Assembly: GCF_020026915.1 (NCBI RefSeq) | Contig: NZ_JAINUY010000006.1 | Span: 248,001 to 312,000 of the forward strand | DNA from: Flavobacterium potami | GTDB lineage: Bacteria; Bacteroidota; Bacteroidia; Flavobacteriales; Flavobacteriaceae | Length of the DNA stretch: 64,000 nt | Direction of reading: 5' to 3' | In this document: positions 42,263-49,945 of the stretch, piece after piece | Numbering within the stretch: position 1 is the first letter of the stretch | Layout: the number at the start of each line of letters is the position of its first letter | Notes under the pieces: generated by a model | Database searches by the model: none | Seen by the model: the letters and a program-made list of their open reading frames with translations, nothing else | Told to the model about the DNA's origin: nothing | Translations under genes and position numbers: made by a program

Positions 42263-42322
42263 GGACGTACGTCCTACAATATTTTTTTTCATAAATCTGA
42301 TTTTTGTCCCGTGAGGGACAAA
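42263..42322. promoter_or_regulatory. Two palindromes between divergent XRE and operon genes
   Basis: GGACGTACGTCC (42263-42274) is a perfect 12-bp palindrome 15 bp upstream of the minus-strand operon start. TTTGTCCC/GGGACAAA (42303-42310, 42315-42322) is a perfect 8-bp dyad spanning the GTG start of the XRE gene. Both contain GGAC/GTCC half-sites. The arrangement suits autorepression and operon control by the XRE protein. Confidence 0.5.
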
Positions 42323-42538
42323 GACAAAGAATATTTACAAAATTTTGGAGCCAACCTTAAGAAAATTCGCGAAGACAAAGGCTTTACTCAAGCCCAGCTT
42401 GCTATCGACAGCGATTTGGACATCTCCTATATCAGCCGTATTGAAAACGGCAGGATCAGCCCGTCCCTAATCTATATCACTCATATCGCCGACGCACTTG
42501 GCGTGGATATGAAGCAGTTAATCTCTTTTAATAAGTAA
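42311..42538 (+). CDS. XRE family helix-turn-helix regulator
   Basis: This 75-residue protein is essentially a single Cro/CI-type helix-turn-helix: FGANLKKIREDKGFTQAQLA, then DLDISYISRIENGRISPSLI and a last helix. The start is GTG at 42311, inside a perfect dyad, so its own binding could block translation or transcription start. It diverges from the transglutaminase-like/RHS-tip operon and converges on the dnaE2-like gene. It is most likely the local regulator of the divergent operon. Confidence 0.88.
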   Translation: MRDKDKEYLQNFGANLKKIREDKGFTQAQLAIDSDLDISYISRIENGRISPSLIYITHIADALGVDMKQLISFNK

Positions 42539-42595
42539 GTTTTTTCCACGGCTAACATACAAAATATTTTTACACTATAGTTACGGAAAAACCGT

Positions 42596-42632
42596 AAAAA
42601 GTAAAATTACGTATTTTTACGTAGTACTTTTT
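42596..42632. terminator. Candidate bidirectional terminator between XRE and dnaE2-like genes
   Basis: AAAAAGTA (42596-42603) pairs with TACTTTTT (42625-42632); the loop contains two ACGTA palindromes that extend the fold. A T run follows on the plus strand and an A run gives T on the minus strand. The low GC of the stem makes it moderate. Confidence 0.5.
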
Positions 42633-42669
42633 TGGCTTTCGTAATAAATTTTAGCACTTAATACTCAAC

Positions 42670-45600
42670 TCATTGCATTTTATGCCGTGGCAGACCTATC
42701 TCATGCTCTTGTGGATATGGAGCCCTATGGGTCATACTTACATCTTCTTGAATATTCTGATGAACGTCATACTGCTTCTCACTGCTTTGGGAATAGCGTG
42801 GATCCGGGATAAAAGGCATTTTGGCCATTTTGGTTACTGTAATTGTAGGGAAATGATAATCGACCTCAACGGTTCCCAAGAGCAGATAACAGCCTCCGCC
42901 CTGAAAAGGATACTCTTTAAGGCTTCCTGTAAAGTGAGCAGTATCGAACAATTCTCCTTCGGCATCAATCCACGTACCGAAGTACATAGCACCCATCTTA
43001 GTTGGAACATGTTTTCTGGAAATCAGATAGGCAAGCATTTTCACCGTTTTTTTGTGGTATTTCAATAAGTCTTTTGCCATGACATCGCCTCGGAATCTGG
43101 TTTGTAGCAGATCAAACGGGGAACAGGAAACCGGAAAGCTGAGCAGTTCAATCTCATCGAAAGCATCCTCGAATCCTGAACGTTCCAGAACAGGCAGGCT
43201 ATATTCCTTTACTGGTTCCTGCAGCAGTGTCAGCCCGCGGTTCTCAGGTTTAAAATTAACCAGTATAAGCCTTGCAATGACTAAAAGCTGGTTCTTTGTT
43301 TTTCCAGTGAAACGGAATGCTCCGATAAAGATCAGTATCTGAATGCCTTCTATGCCAATTGGAATCCGGTTTATAAAATCTTCAAGCGATTTGTATGCTC
43401 CCTGTGACTGACGTTCTATAACTATGTGCTCTGCTGTTTTAGTTTCAAGTCCTTCAAGATGCATGAGTCCGAGGTAAACGTCAATGCCATAAAGAGTAGA
43501 TTCATATTCGCTTTTGTTTACGCAGGGATTATGTATAATCGCACCAGACATACGTGCCTCATGAACATATACTTCAGTTCTGTAAAAGCCTCCCTGATTA
43601 TTGATAACAGCAACCATGAACTCAATTGGGTAATGTACTTTAAGATACAAACTTTGATAACTCTCTACCGCATAAGATGCTGAATGGGCCTTGCAGAAAG
43701 AATATCCGGCAAATGATTCAATCTGCCGATAGATTTCCTGACTGAGCTCCATAGGATGCCCCTGTTTCCTGCAGCATTCAAAAAAATTATCTTTAACTTT
43801 TTGAAGGGCTGCTTTTGACCTGCCTTTGCCACTCATTGCACGGCGCAATATATCACCGTCAGCTGCCGGAAGCCCGCCATAGTGCAGCGCTATCTTTATA
43901 ACATCTTCCTGATATACCATTATGCCATAAGTCTCCCCGAGCTGCTGCTCAAATACTTCATGGAAATATTCAAATTGGTTTGGATTGTTATGCCTGAAAA
44001 TATACTCTTTCATCATACCTGACTGCGCAACACCTGGTCGGATAATAGACGATGCGGCTACCAGCGTTTTGTAATTATTGCATTTGAGCCTTCTCAAAAG
44101 ACCGCGCATTGCAGGGCTTTCAATATAAAAACATCCAATCGTTTTTCCTTGACCTAAATATTTATTCGAATTCATTTCATCCTTGGAAAGTGCAGTGTCC
44201 CTTATATCAATGTTGATCCCACGATTCCTGCGTATCAATTTAACACTGTCATCAATATGACCGATCCCTCGCTGGCTGAGAATATCAAATTTTTCGAATC
44301 CGATATCTTCGGCAATATGCATATCAAAAAGGGCGATAGGGAATCCTTTCGGTGGCATTTCCAAAACCGTATAATTGGTAATAGGTTCCTCAGAAATCAA
44401 TATCCCGCATGAATGCATACTTCTCTGATTAGGATATTTTTCGAGCATCATACCATATTCCTGTACTTGTTTCACAACCTTGTTAGTATCGTGAAGCTCC
44501 ATTGGGTTTTTAGCCAGGGCATCAAGTTCTTCTTTTGGCAGTCCGAATACTTTTCCAACTTCCCTGAATATTGACCGGTATTTAAACTCGACATTTGTTC
44601 CGCAGAAGGCGACGTGATCTGCTCCGTAACGGCTGAAAATATAATCCAATATGATGTCGCGTTCTTTCCATGACCAGTCAATATCAAAATCCGGAGGACT
44701 TTTACGGTTTACATTTAAGAAACGTTCAAAGTATAAATCCAGTTCAATAGGACATATATCTGTAATACCAAGACAGTATGCAATTATACTGTTGGCACCG
44801 CTGCCACGACCAATATGCATGAATCCCATGCTGTTGCTGTATCTTATTATATCCCATGTTATAAGAAAATAACCGCTGAACTCCAATTCTTCAATGACTT
44901 TCAATTCTTTTTCCACGCGCTGCTTTGCGGTAATATTATCAGCCCCGTATTTTTTGACCATGCCCTGCTGAGCCAGTTGCCGGAGGAGATTCATATCTTC
45001 ATTCCGGCTTTTGGTATAATATTTCCTATTGCGAGGTATTCCGAATTCATATTCGAAATTAAAGCGGTCAATAATTATTTGAGTATTTTGGATGATGGCC
45101 GGATGTAACTTGTATTTTTCGAGTAATTCTGCAAGTGGCTGCATCGATTCGGAATCTTTGCAATAATCCTCTTTGGTTAATTTTGAGCCTAAAATATTCA
45201 GATCGACGGCACGTAATATCTTATGCAGATTATGTTCTTTTTTACTGCTTATTGTGACCGGATAAAGTATTATCATTTTGTTTAACCTGTTCTGCCATTT
45301 TTCTTTATATAGCAGAAGGAGCTCATCGGGTTTTATTCCAATATACTCGTTTTCCTGTAGACTGTCTGGGGCATTACAGGCAGGATAAATTATGATAACA
45401 TTCTTAAAAACAGGAGCACGATCTGGAAGCGGAGAGCTCTCAAAATTATGCTTTGTCAGAAAACGGTTCATCTCTCCTAATCCCTCCCGGTTCATGGCTA
45501 ATCCAATATAACGAAGCGTGTGATTGCATCGGAATTCAATTCCAACCAATGGTTTTATAGACACATTCTTGCATAATTTAATAAAATCATAAATACCTGT

Positions 45601-45723
45601 AACTGTATTAATATCAGTGAGCGCCATCACTTGGGTTTTACACTTAGCACCCTGCAGAACCAGTTCTTCTACTGAGATGGTCCCGTAACGGAGACTGTGA
45701 AATGAATGGCAGTTAAGATACAT
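42670..45723 (-). CDS. Error-prone DNA polymerase III alpha subunit (DnaE2/ImuC-like)
   Basis: This 1017-residue C-family polymerase has a PHP domain (1-210), a palm with HIGRGSGANSIIAYCLGI, YFERFLNVNRKSPPDFDIDW (catalytic DxD), FCGTNVEFKYRSIFREVGK and YGIMVYQEDVIKIAL, then helix-hairpin-helix and short C-terminal parts. It is shorter than replicative DnaE. The PHP ligands are degenerate: the first HxH is NCH in YLNCHSFHSL, and TDH is TDI in ALTDINTVTG, so PHP metal chemistry is probably lost. It starts 3 bp after the dinB-like gene ends, forming an SOS mutagenesis pair. Confidence 0.9.
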   Translation of the reverse strand: MYLNCHSFHSLRYGTISVEELVLQGAKCKTQVMALTDINTVTGIYDFIKLCKNVSIKPLVGIEFRCNHTLRYIGLAMNREGLGEMNRFLTKHNFESSPLPDRAPVFKNVIIIYPACNAPDSLQENEYIGIKPDELLLLYKEKWQNRLNKMIILYPVTISSKKEHNLHKILRAVDLNILGSKLTKEDYCKDSESMQPLAELLEKYKLHPAIIQNTQIIIDRFNFEYEFGIPRNRKYYTKSRNEDMNLLRQLAQQGMVKKYGADNITAKQRVEKELKVIEELEFSGYFLITWDIIRYSNSMGFMHIGRGSGANSIIAYCLGITDICPIELDLYFERFLNVNRKSPPDFDIDWSWKERDIILDYIFSRYGADHVAFCGTNVEFKYRSIFREVGKVFGLPKEELDALAKNPMELHDTNKVVKQVQEYGMMLEKYPNQRSMHSCGILISEEPITNYTVLEMPPKGFPIALFDMHIAEDIGFEKFDILSQRGIGHIDDSVKLIRRNRGINIDIRDTALSKDEMNSNKYLGQGKTIGCFYIESPAMRGLLRRLKCNNYKTLVAASSIIRPGVAQSGMMKEYIFRHNNPNQFEYFHEVFEQQLGETYGIMVYQEDVIKIALHYGGLPAADGDILRRAMSGKGRSKAALQKVKDNFFECCRKQGHPMELSQEIYRQIESFAGYSFCKAHSASYAVESYQSLYLKVHYPIEFMVAVINNQGGFYRTEVYVHEARMSGAIIHNPCVNKSEYESTLYGIDVYLGLMHLEGLETKTAEHIVIERQSQGAYKSLEDFINRIPIGIEGIQILIFIGAFRFTGKTKNQLLVIARLILVNFKPENRGLTLLQEPVKEYSLPVLERSGFEDAFDEIELLSFPVSCSPFDLLQTRFRGDVMAKDLLKYHKKTVKMLAYLISRKHVPTKMGAMYFGTWIDAEGELFDTAHFTGSLKEYPFQGGGCYLLLGTVEVDYHFPTITVTKMAKMPFIPDPRYSQSSEKQYDVHQNIQEDVSMTHRAPYPQEHEIGLPRHKMQ

Positions 45724-45726
45724 GGC

Positions 45727-46908
45727 TTATTTTTTTCTTTTTAATATTTCATCCTTATTGTTGGGCTTTAATGTCGCCCCGCCTCCCCGCATTACTGCAT
45801 CAAAACCGTAGCGGGTCTTCATTCTGTCCATTGCTTGATATAGGGAAAGCATTTCTTCCGTGTCTTCAAACATATTGATTTGGTATGTTCCCCTTACAAG
45901 GCTACTGAACCGGATTCCTATAAGTCTTAGCCTCATTCTGCGCTGGTAGAGTTTATTGAACAAATCTGTCACATTTTTTATCAGGATATGATCGGCAGAA
46001 GTATATTGTACGCGGCATTGTTTGGTTTCGGTATCAAAATTGGCGTAGCGAATCTTGATTACTACCGTTGAAGTAAGCCAGCCTTCTGAACGGAGCTGAA
46101 AAGCCAATTTCTCCACCATACCTTGAAGTAGCCTTTTGAGTTTTTCAATATCTATAGTATCCTGTGAAAAGGTATGTTCTGTAGAAATTGATTTGCGTTC
46201 AGTGTATGGCTCGACAGGCGCATTATCTATACCATTCGCTTTTTTCCATAATTCGATACCGTTCTTGCCAATCATCTGCTGAAGAACCTCCGCAGGCATT
46301 TCTGAAAGTGTCTTGATATTTCTGACACCGATTCGGGATAATAACTGAAAAGTTGCATCGCCTACCATCGGTATTTTTTTTATGGATAGTGGATTCAGAA
46401 AAGGCTTCACCATATGTTCAGGGATCTCAAGGTTCCCCTTGGGTTTACCTTCACCTGTAGCAATTTTAGATACTGTCTTGTTAACCGATAAAGAGAAACT
46501 GATAGGCAATCCCGTCTCCTTTGTAACGGATTGGGCAAGTTCATTGGTCCAGGTATAGGAACCGTAGAATTTATCCATGCCGGTAATGTCCAAATAAAAT
46601 TCATCGATGCTGGCCTTCTCCATGACGGGTGCTTTTTCTTCGATAACTTCGGTTACAGCATGGGATAATTTGGAGTATAATTCCATATCACCTTTCATTA
46701 CTTTTGCCTGTGGGCAAAGCCGCAATGCCATCTTAATTGGCATTGCCGAACGCACGCCGAAGGTTCGCGCTTCATAGGAACATGATGCAACAACACCTCT
46801 TTCACCACCCCCGATAATTAGTGGTATGCCATTCAAACCAGAATTAGTCAGCCTTTCGCAGGACACAAAGAATGTGTCCAGATCCATGTGCACAATTGCT
46901 CTTCCCAT
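45727..46908 (-). CDS. Y-family DNA polymerase (DinB/ImuB-like)
   Basis: This 393-residue translesion polymerase has IVHMDLDTFFVSCERL (Asp9, Asp11), SYEARTFGVRSAMPIKMA, ASIDEFYLDITG (Asp102, Glu103), a helix-hairpin-helix (KKIPMVGDATFQLLSRIGVR), a little-finger domain (STEHTFSQDT) and a possible beta-clamp-binding pentapeptide QINMF near the C-terminus. All three catalytic acidic residues are present, so it should be active, unlike true ImuB. ATG 46908 is chosen; 46917 adds three residues and is possible. The S24 repressor gene diverges from it. Confidence 0.92.
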   Translation of the reverse strand: MGRAIVHMDLDTFFVSCERLTNSGLNGIPLIIGGGERGVVASCSYEARTFGVRSAMPIKMALRLCPQAKVMKGDMELYSKLSHAVTEVIEEKAPVMEKASIDEFYLDITGMDKFYGSYTWTNELAQSVTKETGLPISFSLSVNKTVSKIATGEGKPKGNLEIPEHMVKPFLNPLSIKKIPMVGDATFQLLSRIGVRNIKTLSEMPAEVLQQMIGKNGIELWKKANGIDNAPVEPYTERKSISTEHTFSQDTIDIEKLKRLLQGMVEKLAFQLRSEGWLTSTVVIKIRYANFDTETKQCRVQYTSADHILIKNVTDLFNKLYQRRMRLRLIGIRFSSLVRGTYQINMFEDTEEMLSLYQAMDRMKTRYGFDAVMRGGGATLKPNNKDEILKRKK

Positions 46909-46929
46909 ATCCTTCATTTTTGTACCTGA

Positions 46930-46977
46930 CAAAATTAGCACAGATTGTAACAAAATTATTTATATTTGCTGTTACAA
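46930..46977. promoter_or_regulatory. Operator and divergent promoters of the mutagenesis cassette
   Basis: TTGTAACA (46945-46952) and TGTTACAA (46970-46977) are exact inverted half-sites 17 bp apart. Between them lies TATATTTG (46961-46968), a -7 type element for the repressor gene; on the minus strand TAATTTTG elements (46958-46951 and 46937-46930) face the polymerase genes. The repressor could thus shut both promoters. Confidence 0.6.
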
Positions 46978-46994
46978 ATCATAACAAAAGCACT

Positions 46995-47756
46995 ATGTCT
47001 TTATTTTCCGATAACATTAGGAGTCTAAGGTTAAAAAAGAAAATTTCCCAAGAAAAGCTCGCTGAAACCCTTCTAATAACGCGAGGGCGGTATGTGAAGT
47101 ACGAAGATGGAACTTCTGAAGCTCCATATGAAATATTAAAGAGGATATCACAGTATTACGAGGTCAGTATCGACATCCTGCTCTGCGCAGATGTTCGGAA
47201 AATTAAAATGGATGATCTGGTCAAACTTGAAAATAACAGGCTGCTGCTTCCCGTTATGGTCGGCAATGATGGGGAAAATTTTATTGAAATTGTCACTCAG
47301 AAAGCAAAGGCCGGTTATATGAATGGATATTCAGATTCTGAATATATCGAAAGCCTGCCGCGAATATCACTCCCTTTTTTGGGACCCGGTCTTCACAGGG
47401 GATTTACAGTTGAAGGAGATTCTATGCCTCCGCATGAGGACGGGGATGTTATTGTTGGCAGATATGTTGAAAGTCTGAATGAGTTAAAAGCCGGCAGAAC
47501 ATATATAATCATTACAAATAGCGAGGGTATAGTCTACAAAAGATTGGGTAAGGATAAAAATAATGTCCTTCTATTGGAATCTGATGAGTCCTTTTACTCA
47601 GCTTATGAAGTCGAGACATCTGAAATTGAACAGATATGGGAATTCAAATGTAACTTGGGAAAAAAGGACACTAAGCGGCAAAACGTTATTCCAGGTAGCG
47701 TGGAAGAAATGTTTATAGAATTAAAGAATGGCATTCGCAGGTTAGAACGAAAATGA
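46995..47756 (+). CDS. XRE-S24 LexA/CI-like self-cleaving repressor
   Basis: This 253-residue protein has an N-terminal helix-turn-helix (about 5-60: NIRSLRLKKKISQEKLAETL) and a C-terminal S24 peptidase domain. The cleavage site Ala106-Gly107 is in QKAKAGYMNGYSD, the nucleophile Ser143 in VEGDSMPP, and Lys182 in IVYKRLG, so RecA-stimulated self-cleavage is likely. It is divergent from the DinB-like and DnaE2-like genes and is expected to be their SOS repressor. ATG 46995 is used because the longer frame from 46872 crosses the operator and the polymerase gene start. Confidence 0.92.
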   Translation: MSLFSDNIRSLRLKKKISQEKLAETLLITRGRYVKYEDGTSEAPYEILKRISQYYEVSIDILLCADVRKIKMDDLVKLENNRLLLPVMVGNDGENFIEIVTQKAKAGYMNGYSDSEYIESLPRISLPFLGPGLHRGFTVEGDSMPPHEDGDVIVGRYVESLNELKAGRTYIIITNSEGIVYKRLGKDKNNVLLLESDESFYSAYEVETSEIEQIWEFKCNLGKKDTKRQNVIPGSVEEMFIELKNGIRRLERK

Positions 47757-47771
47757 CATTACAATATTTAG

Positions 47772-47802
47772 AAAAAGGCTGACATATGTCGGCCTTTTTT
47801 TT
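47772..47802 (+). terminator. Intrinsic terminator after the S24 repressor gene
   Basis: AAAAAGGC (47772-47779) pairs with GCCTTTTT (47792-47799), with the self-complementary GACATATGTC between, followed by T residues. Confidence 0.9.
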
Positions 47803-47817
47803 ATGAAATAAGTAAAA

Positions 47818-47854
47818 TGGATCGTTTTTTACAAATTTTGGATCGTTTTTTACA
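47818..47854 (+). promoter_or_regulatory. Exact 16-bp direct repeat with 21-bp period
   Basis: TGGATCGTTTTTTACA occurs at 47818-47833 and again at 47839-47854, exactly two helical turns apart and on the same face of the helix. It lies 123 bp upstream of the MauE-like gene. The layout is typical of LytTR-type regulator sites; no LytTR gene is visible in the window. Confidence 0.5.
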
Positions 47855-47976
47855 TCAATCCTTTCCGATAATACAAATAATTTAGCACTGTTAAAATATT
47901 AAATAACAGCATGTTGAATTCTGGATTGCGATAAACTTATTTAATCCAAAATTGCCATTAACTAAAATGGAAGAAT

Positions 47977-49548
47977 ATGAGACTATCTATATCATTAAAA
48001 AAAATAATTGTTGAAATAATTTGCTTCCTATTGATTGCACTATTTATATATGCAGCAGTAAGCAAACTTTTAGATTTCAAAAATTTTCAAGCACAATTAG
48101 GGCAATCTCCGTTATTGAGTGCCTATACAGGATTTATTTCTTTCGCAGTAATAATACTTGAGATAATAATCGCATTATTACTTTCAATACCTAAGACTAG
48201 GTTAATAGGACTATTTGGGGCATTCAGTTTAATGGTTATGTTTACGGCATATATTTTAATTATTACAAATTATAGCTATTATGTTCCTTGTTCTTGCGGT
48301 GGTATTTTGCAAAACATGGAGTGGAAGGGGCACCTAGTGTTTAATATTTGTTTTACTATCTTTTCAATAATAGCTGTTTTTTTTCAAATAGACTCACAAC
48401 GCACACATACAGAATTTCCTCAATATTCTTTTAATAAAATGCGTGGATATTTGCGATTACAATCGCCGGTATTTATTTTAGGTTTAATTGCGCTCATAAG
48501 TGTTGCAACTATCTGTGTCTTGTATATTTATTCTGAACATGCAATGCATAATGAGAATCCATTCATTAGAAGATATGTTCAAGGAACAGCTATTAAAGAA
48601 GAAGAACAAGACATAAAAAGCAATCATTTATATTTTGCCGGATATTCTGGAAGCGATATTTTACTAGGAGATAATAAAGCCCCTTTGCATATACTCGCTT
48701 ATGATTCTGTGCTAAAACCTATTAATCATTTTAAAATAAAACTTTCGCGTGATGATTTTCCTTTTCGCTCTGTTCAGGTAAGGATTATGGAACCAAATTT
48801 TTATTTGACCGATGGAACTGTCCCCGTAATATACAAAGGTAATATTTCTGATTGGAAAGCATCCATAGTCTCAAATACACCACAAATACCGTATTTCTCA
48901 AAAATCGAAATTATAGATTCTTTATCATTGGTATACCGAAAACGTAATCCAACGGACCTTGATAATATTTTAGGAACTTTTCATATAAATTCTGACCGTT
49001 TTGACAATCCAGCTCCAAATTTATTACAAAAGCAAATTGATGGCTTTTTTGATACTGATGGAACTATGCATTACGATAATGAGACTAAAAAGTTTGTCTA
49101 TACTTATTTCTATAGAAATCAATTTATTGTAACCGATCAGTACTTAAATCTATTATATCGTGGTAAGACTATTGATACAACTTCCCATGCAAATATTAAG
49201 GTTGCATTTATAAAAGAAACAGGAGAAAGGAAACTCGCTTCAACTCCAAATATAGTTAACAATTTAAGTGCAATCTCGGGGAATCTTCTATTTGTTAATT
49301 CAAGACTAATGGGACGTTACGAAGCAGTCGACATGTGGGAAACTGCTTCAATTGTCGATATATATGACCTGAATAATGGGAAATACTTGTCAAGCATCTA
49401 CCTCTATAATGTTGAAAAATCAAAAGTAAACGATATTATTATTGTGGGATCAAATCTTTACACCATTGTAGGACATTATATGCACCGTTATAAATTAAAT
49501 AAACAATTAATTAACGGCGAGAAAAAAAACAAATATAAACAGGAGTGA
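47977..49548 (+). CDS. MauE/DoxX-like membrane protein with C-terminal beta-rich domain
   Basis: This 523-residue protein has four N-terminal membrane helices (about 10-28, 50-70, 76-97, 121-138) with YYVPCSCGGIL (Cys105, Cys107) before the fourth, the layout of MauE/DoxX-type redox membrane proteins. A fifth helix (about 165-185) leads to a large exported domain (190-523) with repeated strand motifs (LYFAGYSGSDILLGDN, FKIKLSRDDFPF, YKLN), perhaps a propeller. It is followed by a small DUF6520-type gene after 54 bp. A role in disulfide handling of the Cys-containing partner is possible but unproven. Confidence 0.78.
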   Translation: MRLSISLKKIIVEIICFLLIALFIYAAVSKLLDFKNFQAQLGQSPLLSAYTGFISFAVIILEIIIALLLSIPKTRLIGLFGAFSLMVMFTAYILIITNYSYYVPCSCGGILQNMEWKGHLVFNICFTIFSIIAVFFQIDSQRTHTEFPQYSFNKMRGYLRLQSPVFILGLIALISVATICVLYIYSEHAMHNENPFIRRYVQGTAIKEEEQDIKSNHLYFAGYSGSDILLGDNKAPLHILAYDSVLKPINHFKIKLSRDDFPFRSVQVRIMEPNFYLTDGTVPVIYKGNISDWKASIVSNTPQIPYFSKIEIIDSLSLVYRKRNPTDLDNILGTFHINSDRFDNPAPNLLQKQIDGFFDTDGTMHYDNETKKFVYTYFYRNQFIVTDQYLNLLYRGKTIDTTSHANIKVAFIKETGERKLASTPNIVNNLSAISGNLLFVNSRLMGRYEAVDMWETASIVDIYDLNNGKYLSSIYLYNVEKSKVNDIIIVGSNLYTIVGHYMHRYKLNKQLINGEKKNKYKQE

Positions 49549-49602
49549 GATCGAAAACCTGTAAAAGAGTAGATCATTTTTTTTAATTTAAATTTTTTTA
49601 TT

Positions 49603-49893
49603 ATGAAAACATCAGTAAAAATTCTGTTGCCAGTAATGGCATTTGCACTTGCAAGTGCAGGAGCAGTTAGTAGTAATTCTGCTAAAGTAAACAAGGTCAA
49701 ATCGACAAGCGGAGTTATCATTCCTGCGTTTATTCAAAATCCATCATCAACTTCCTGTTTGGACGTAACCGCGGATTGTTCTACAACAAACACTCACGTT
49801 AATTGTATGTCAATCGAACAGCCGGCAAAACGCGCCTATTTGAAAAACAGCTTGGACAGATGTGCTACCGAGCTATGGCAAAATCCACAGTAG
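49603..49893 (+). CDS. DUF6520-type small secreted protein with four cysteines
   Basis: This 96-residue protein has a signal peptide (MKTSVKILLPVMAFALASAG) typical of the DUF6520 group, small Bacteroidetes proteins of unknown function. The mature part has four Cys (in STSCLD, TADCST, HVNCMS and DRCATE), so two disulfides are possible. It follows the MauE-like gene and is separated by a strong hairpin from the convergent S9 peptidase-SusD-SusC operon. It could be a secreted signal or bacteriocin-like precursor; nothing proves this. Confidence 0.72.
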   Translation: MKTSVKILLPVMAFALASAGAVSSNSAKVNKVKSTSGVIIPAFIQNPSSTSCLDVTADCSTTNTHVNCMSIEQPAKRAYLKNSLDRCATELWQNPQ

Positions 49894-49902
49894 TAAAAAA
49901 AG

Positions 49903-49936
49903 AGACATGCTGTTTTCCGACGAAAACAGCATGTCT
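49903..49936. terminator. Perfect 15-bp hairpin terminator, bidirectional
   Basis: AGACATGCTGTTTTC (49903-49917) is the exact complement of GAAAACAGCATGTCT (49922-49936) with loop CGAC. An A run on the left provides T for the minus strand. It separates convergent genes. Confidence 0.85.
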
Positions 49937-49945
49937 TTAACAGTC

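Noticed and set aside
42670-43683. Plus-strand ORFs opposite the dnaE2-like gene
   Set aside because: They are antisense shadows; the minus-strand frame has full polymerase motifs.
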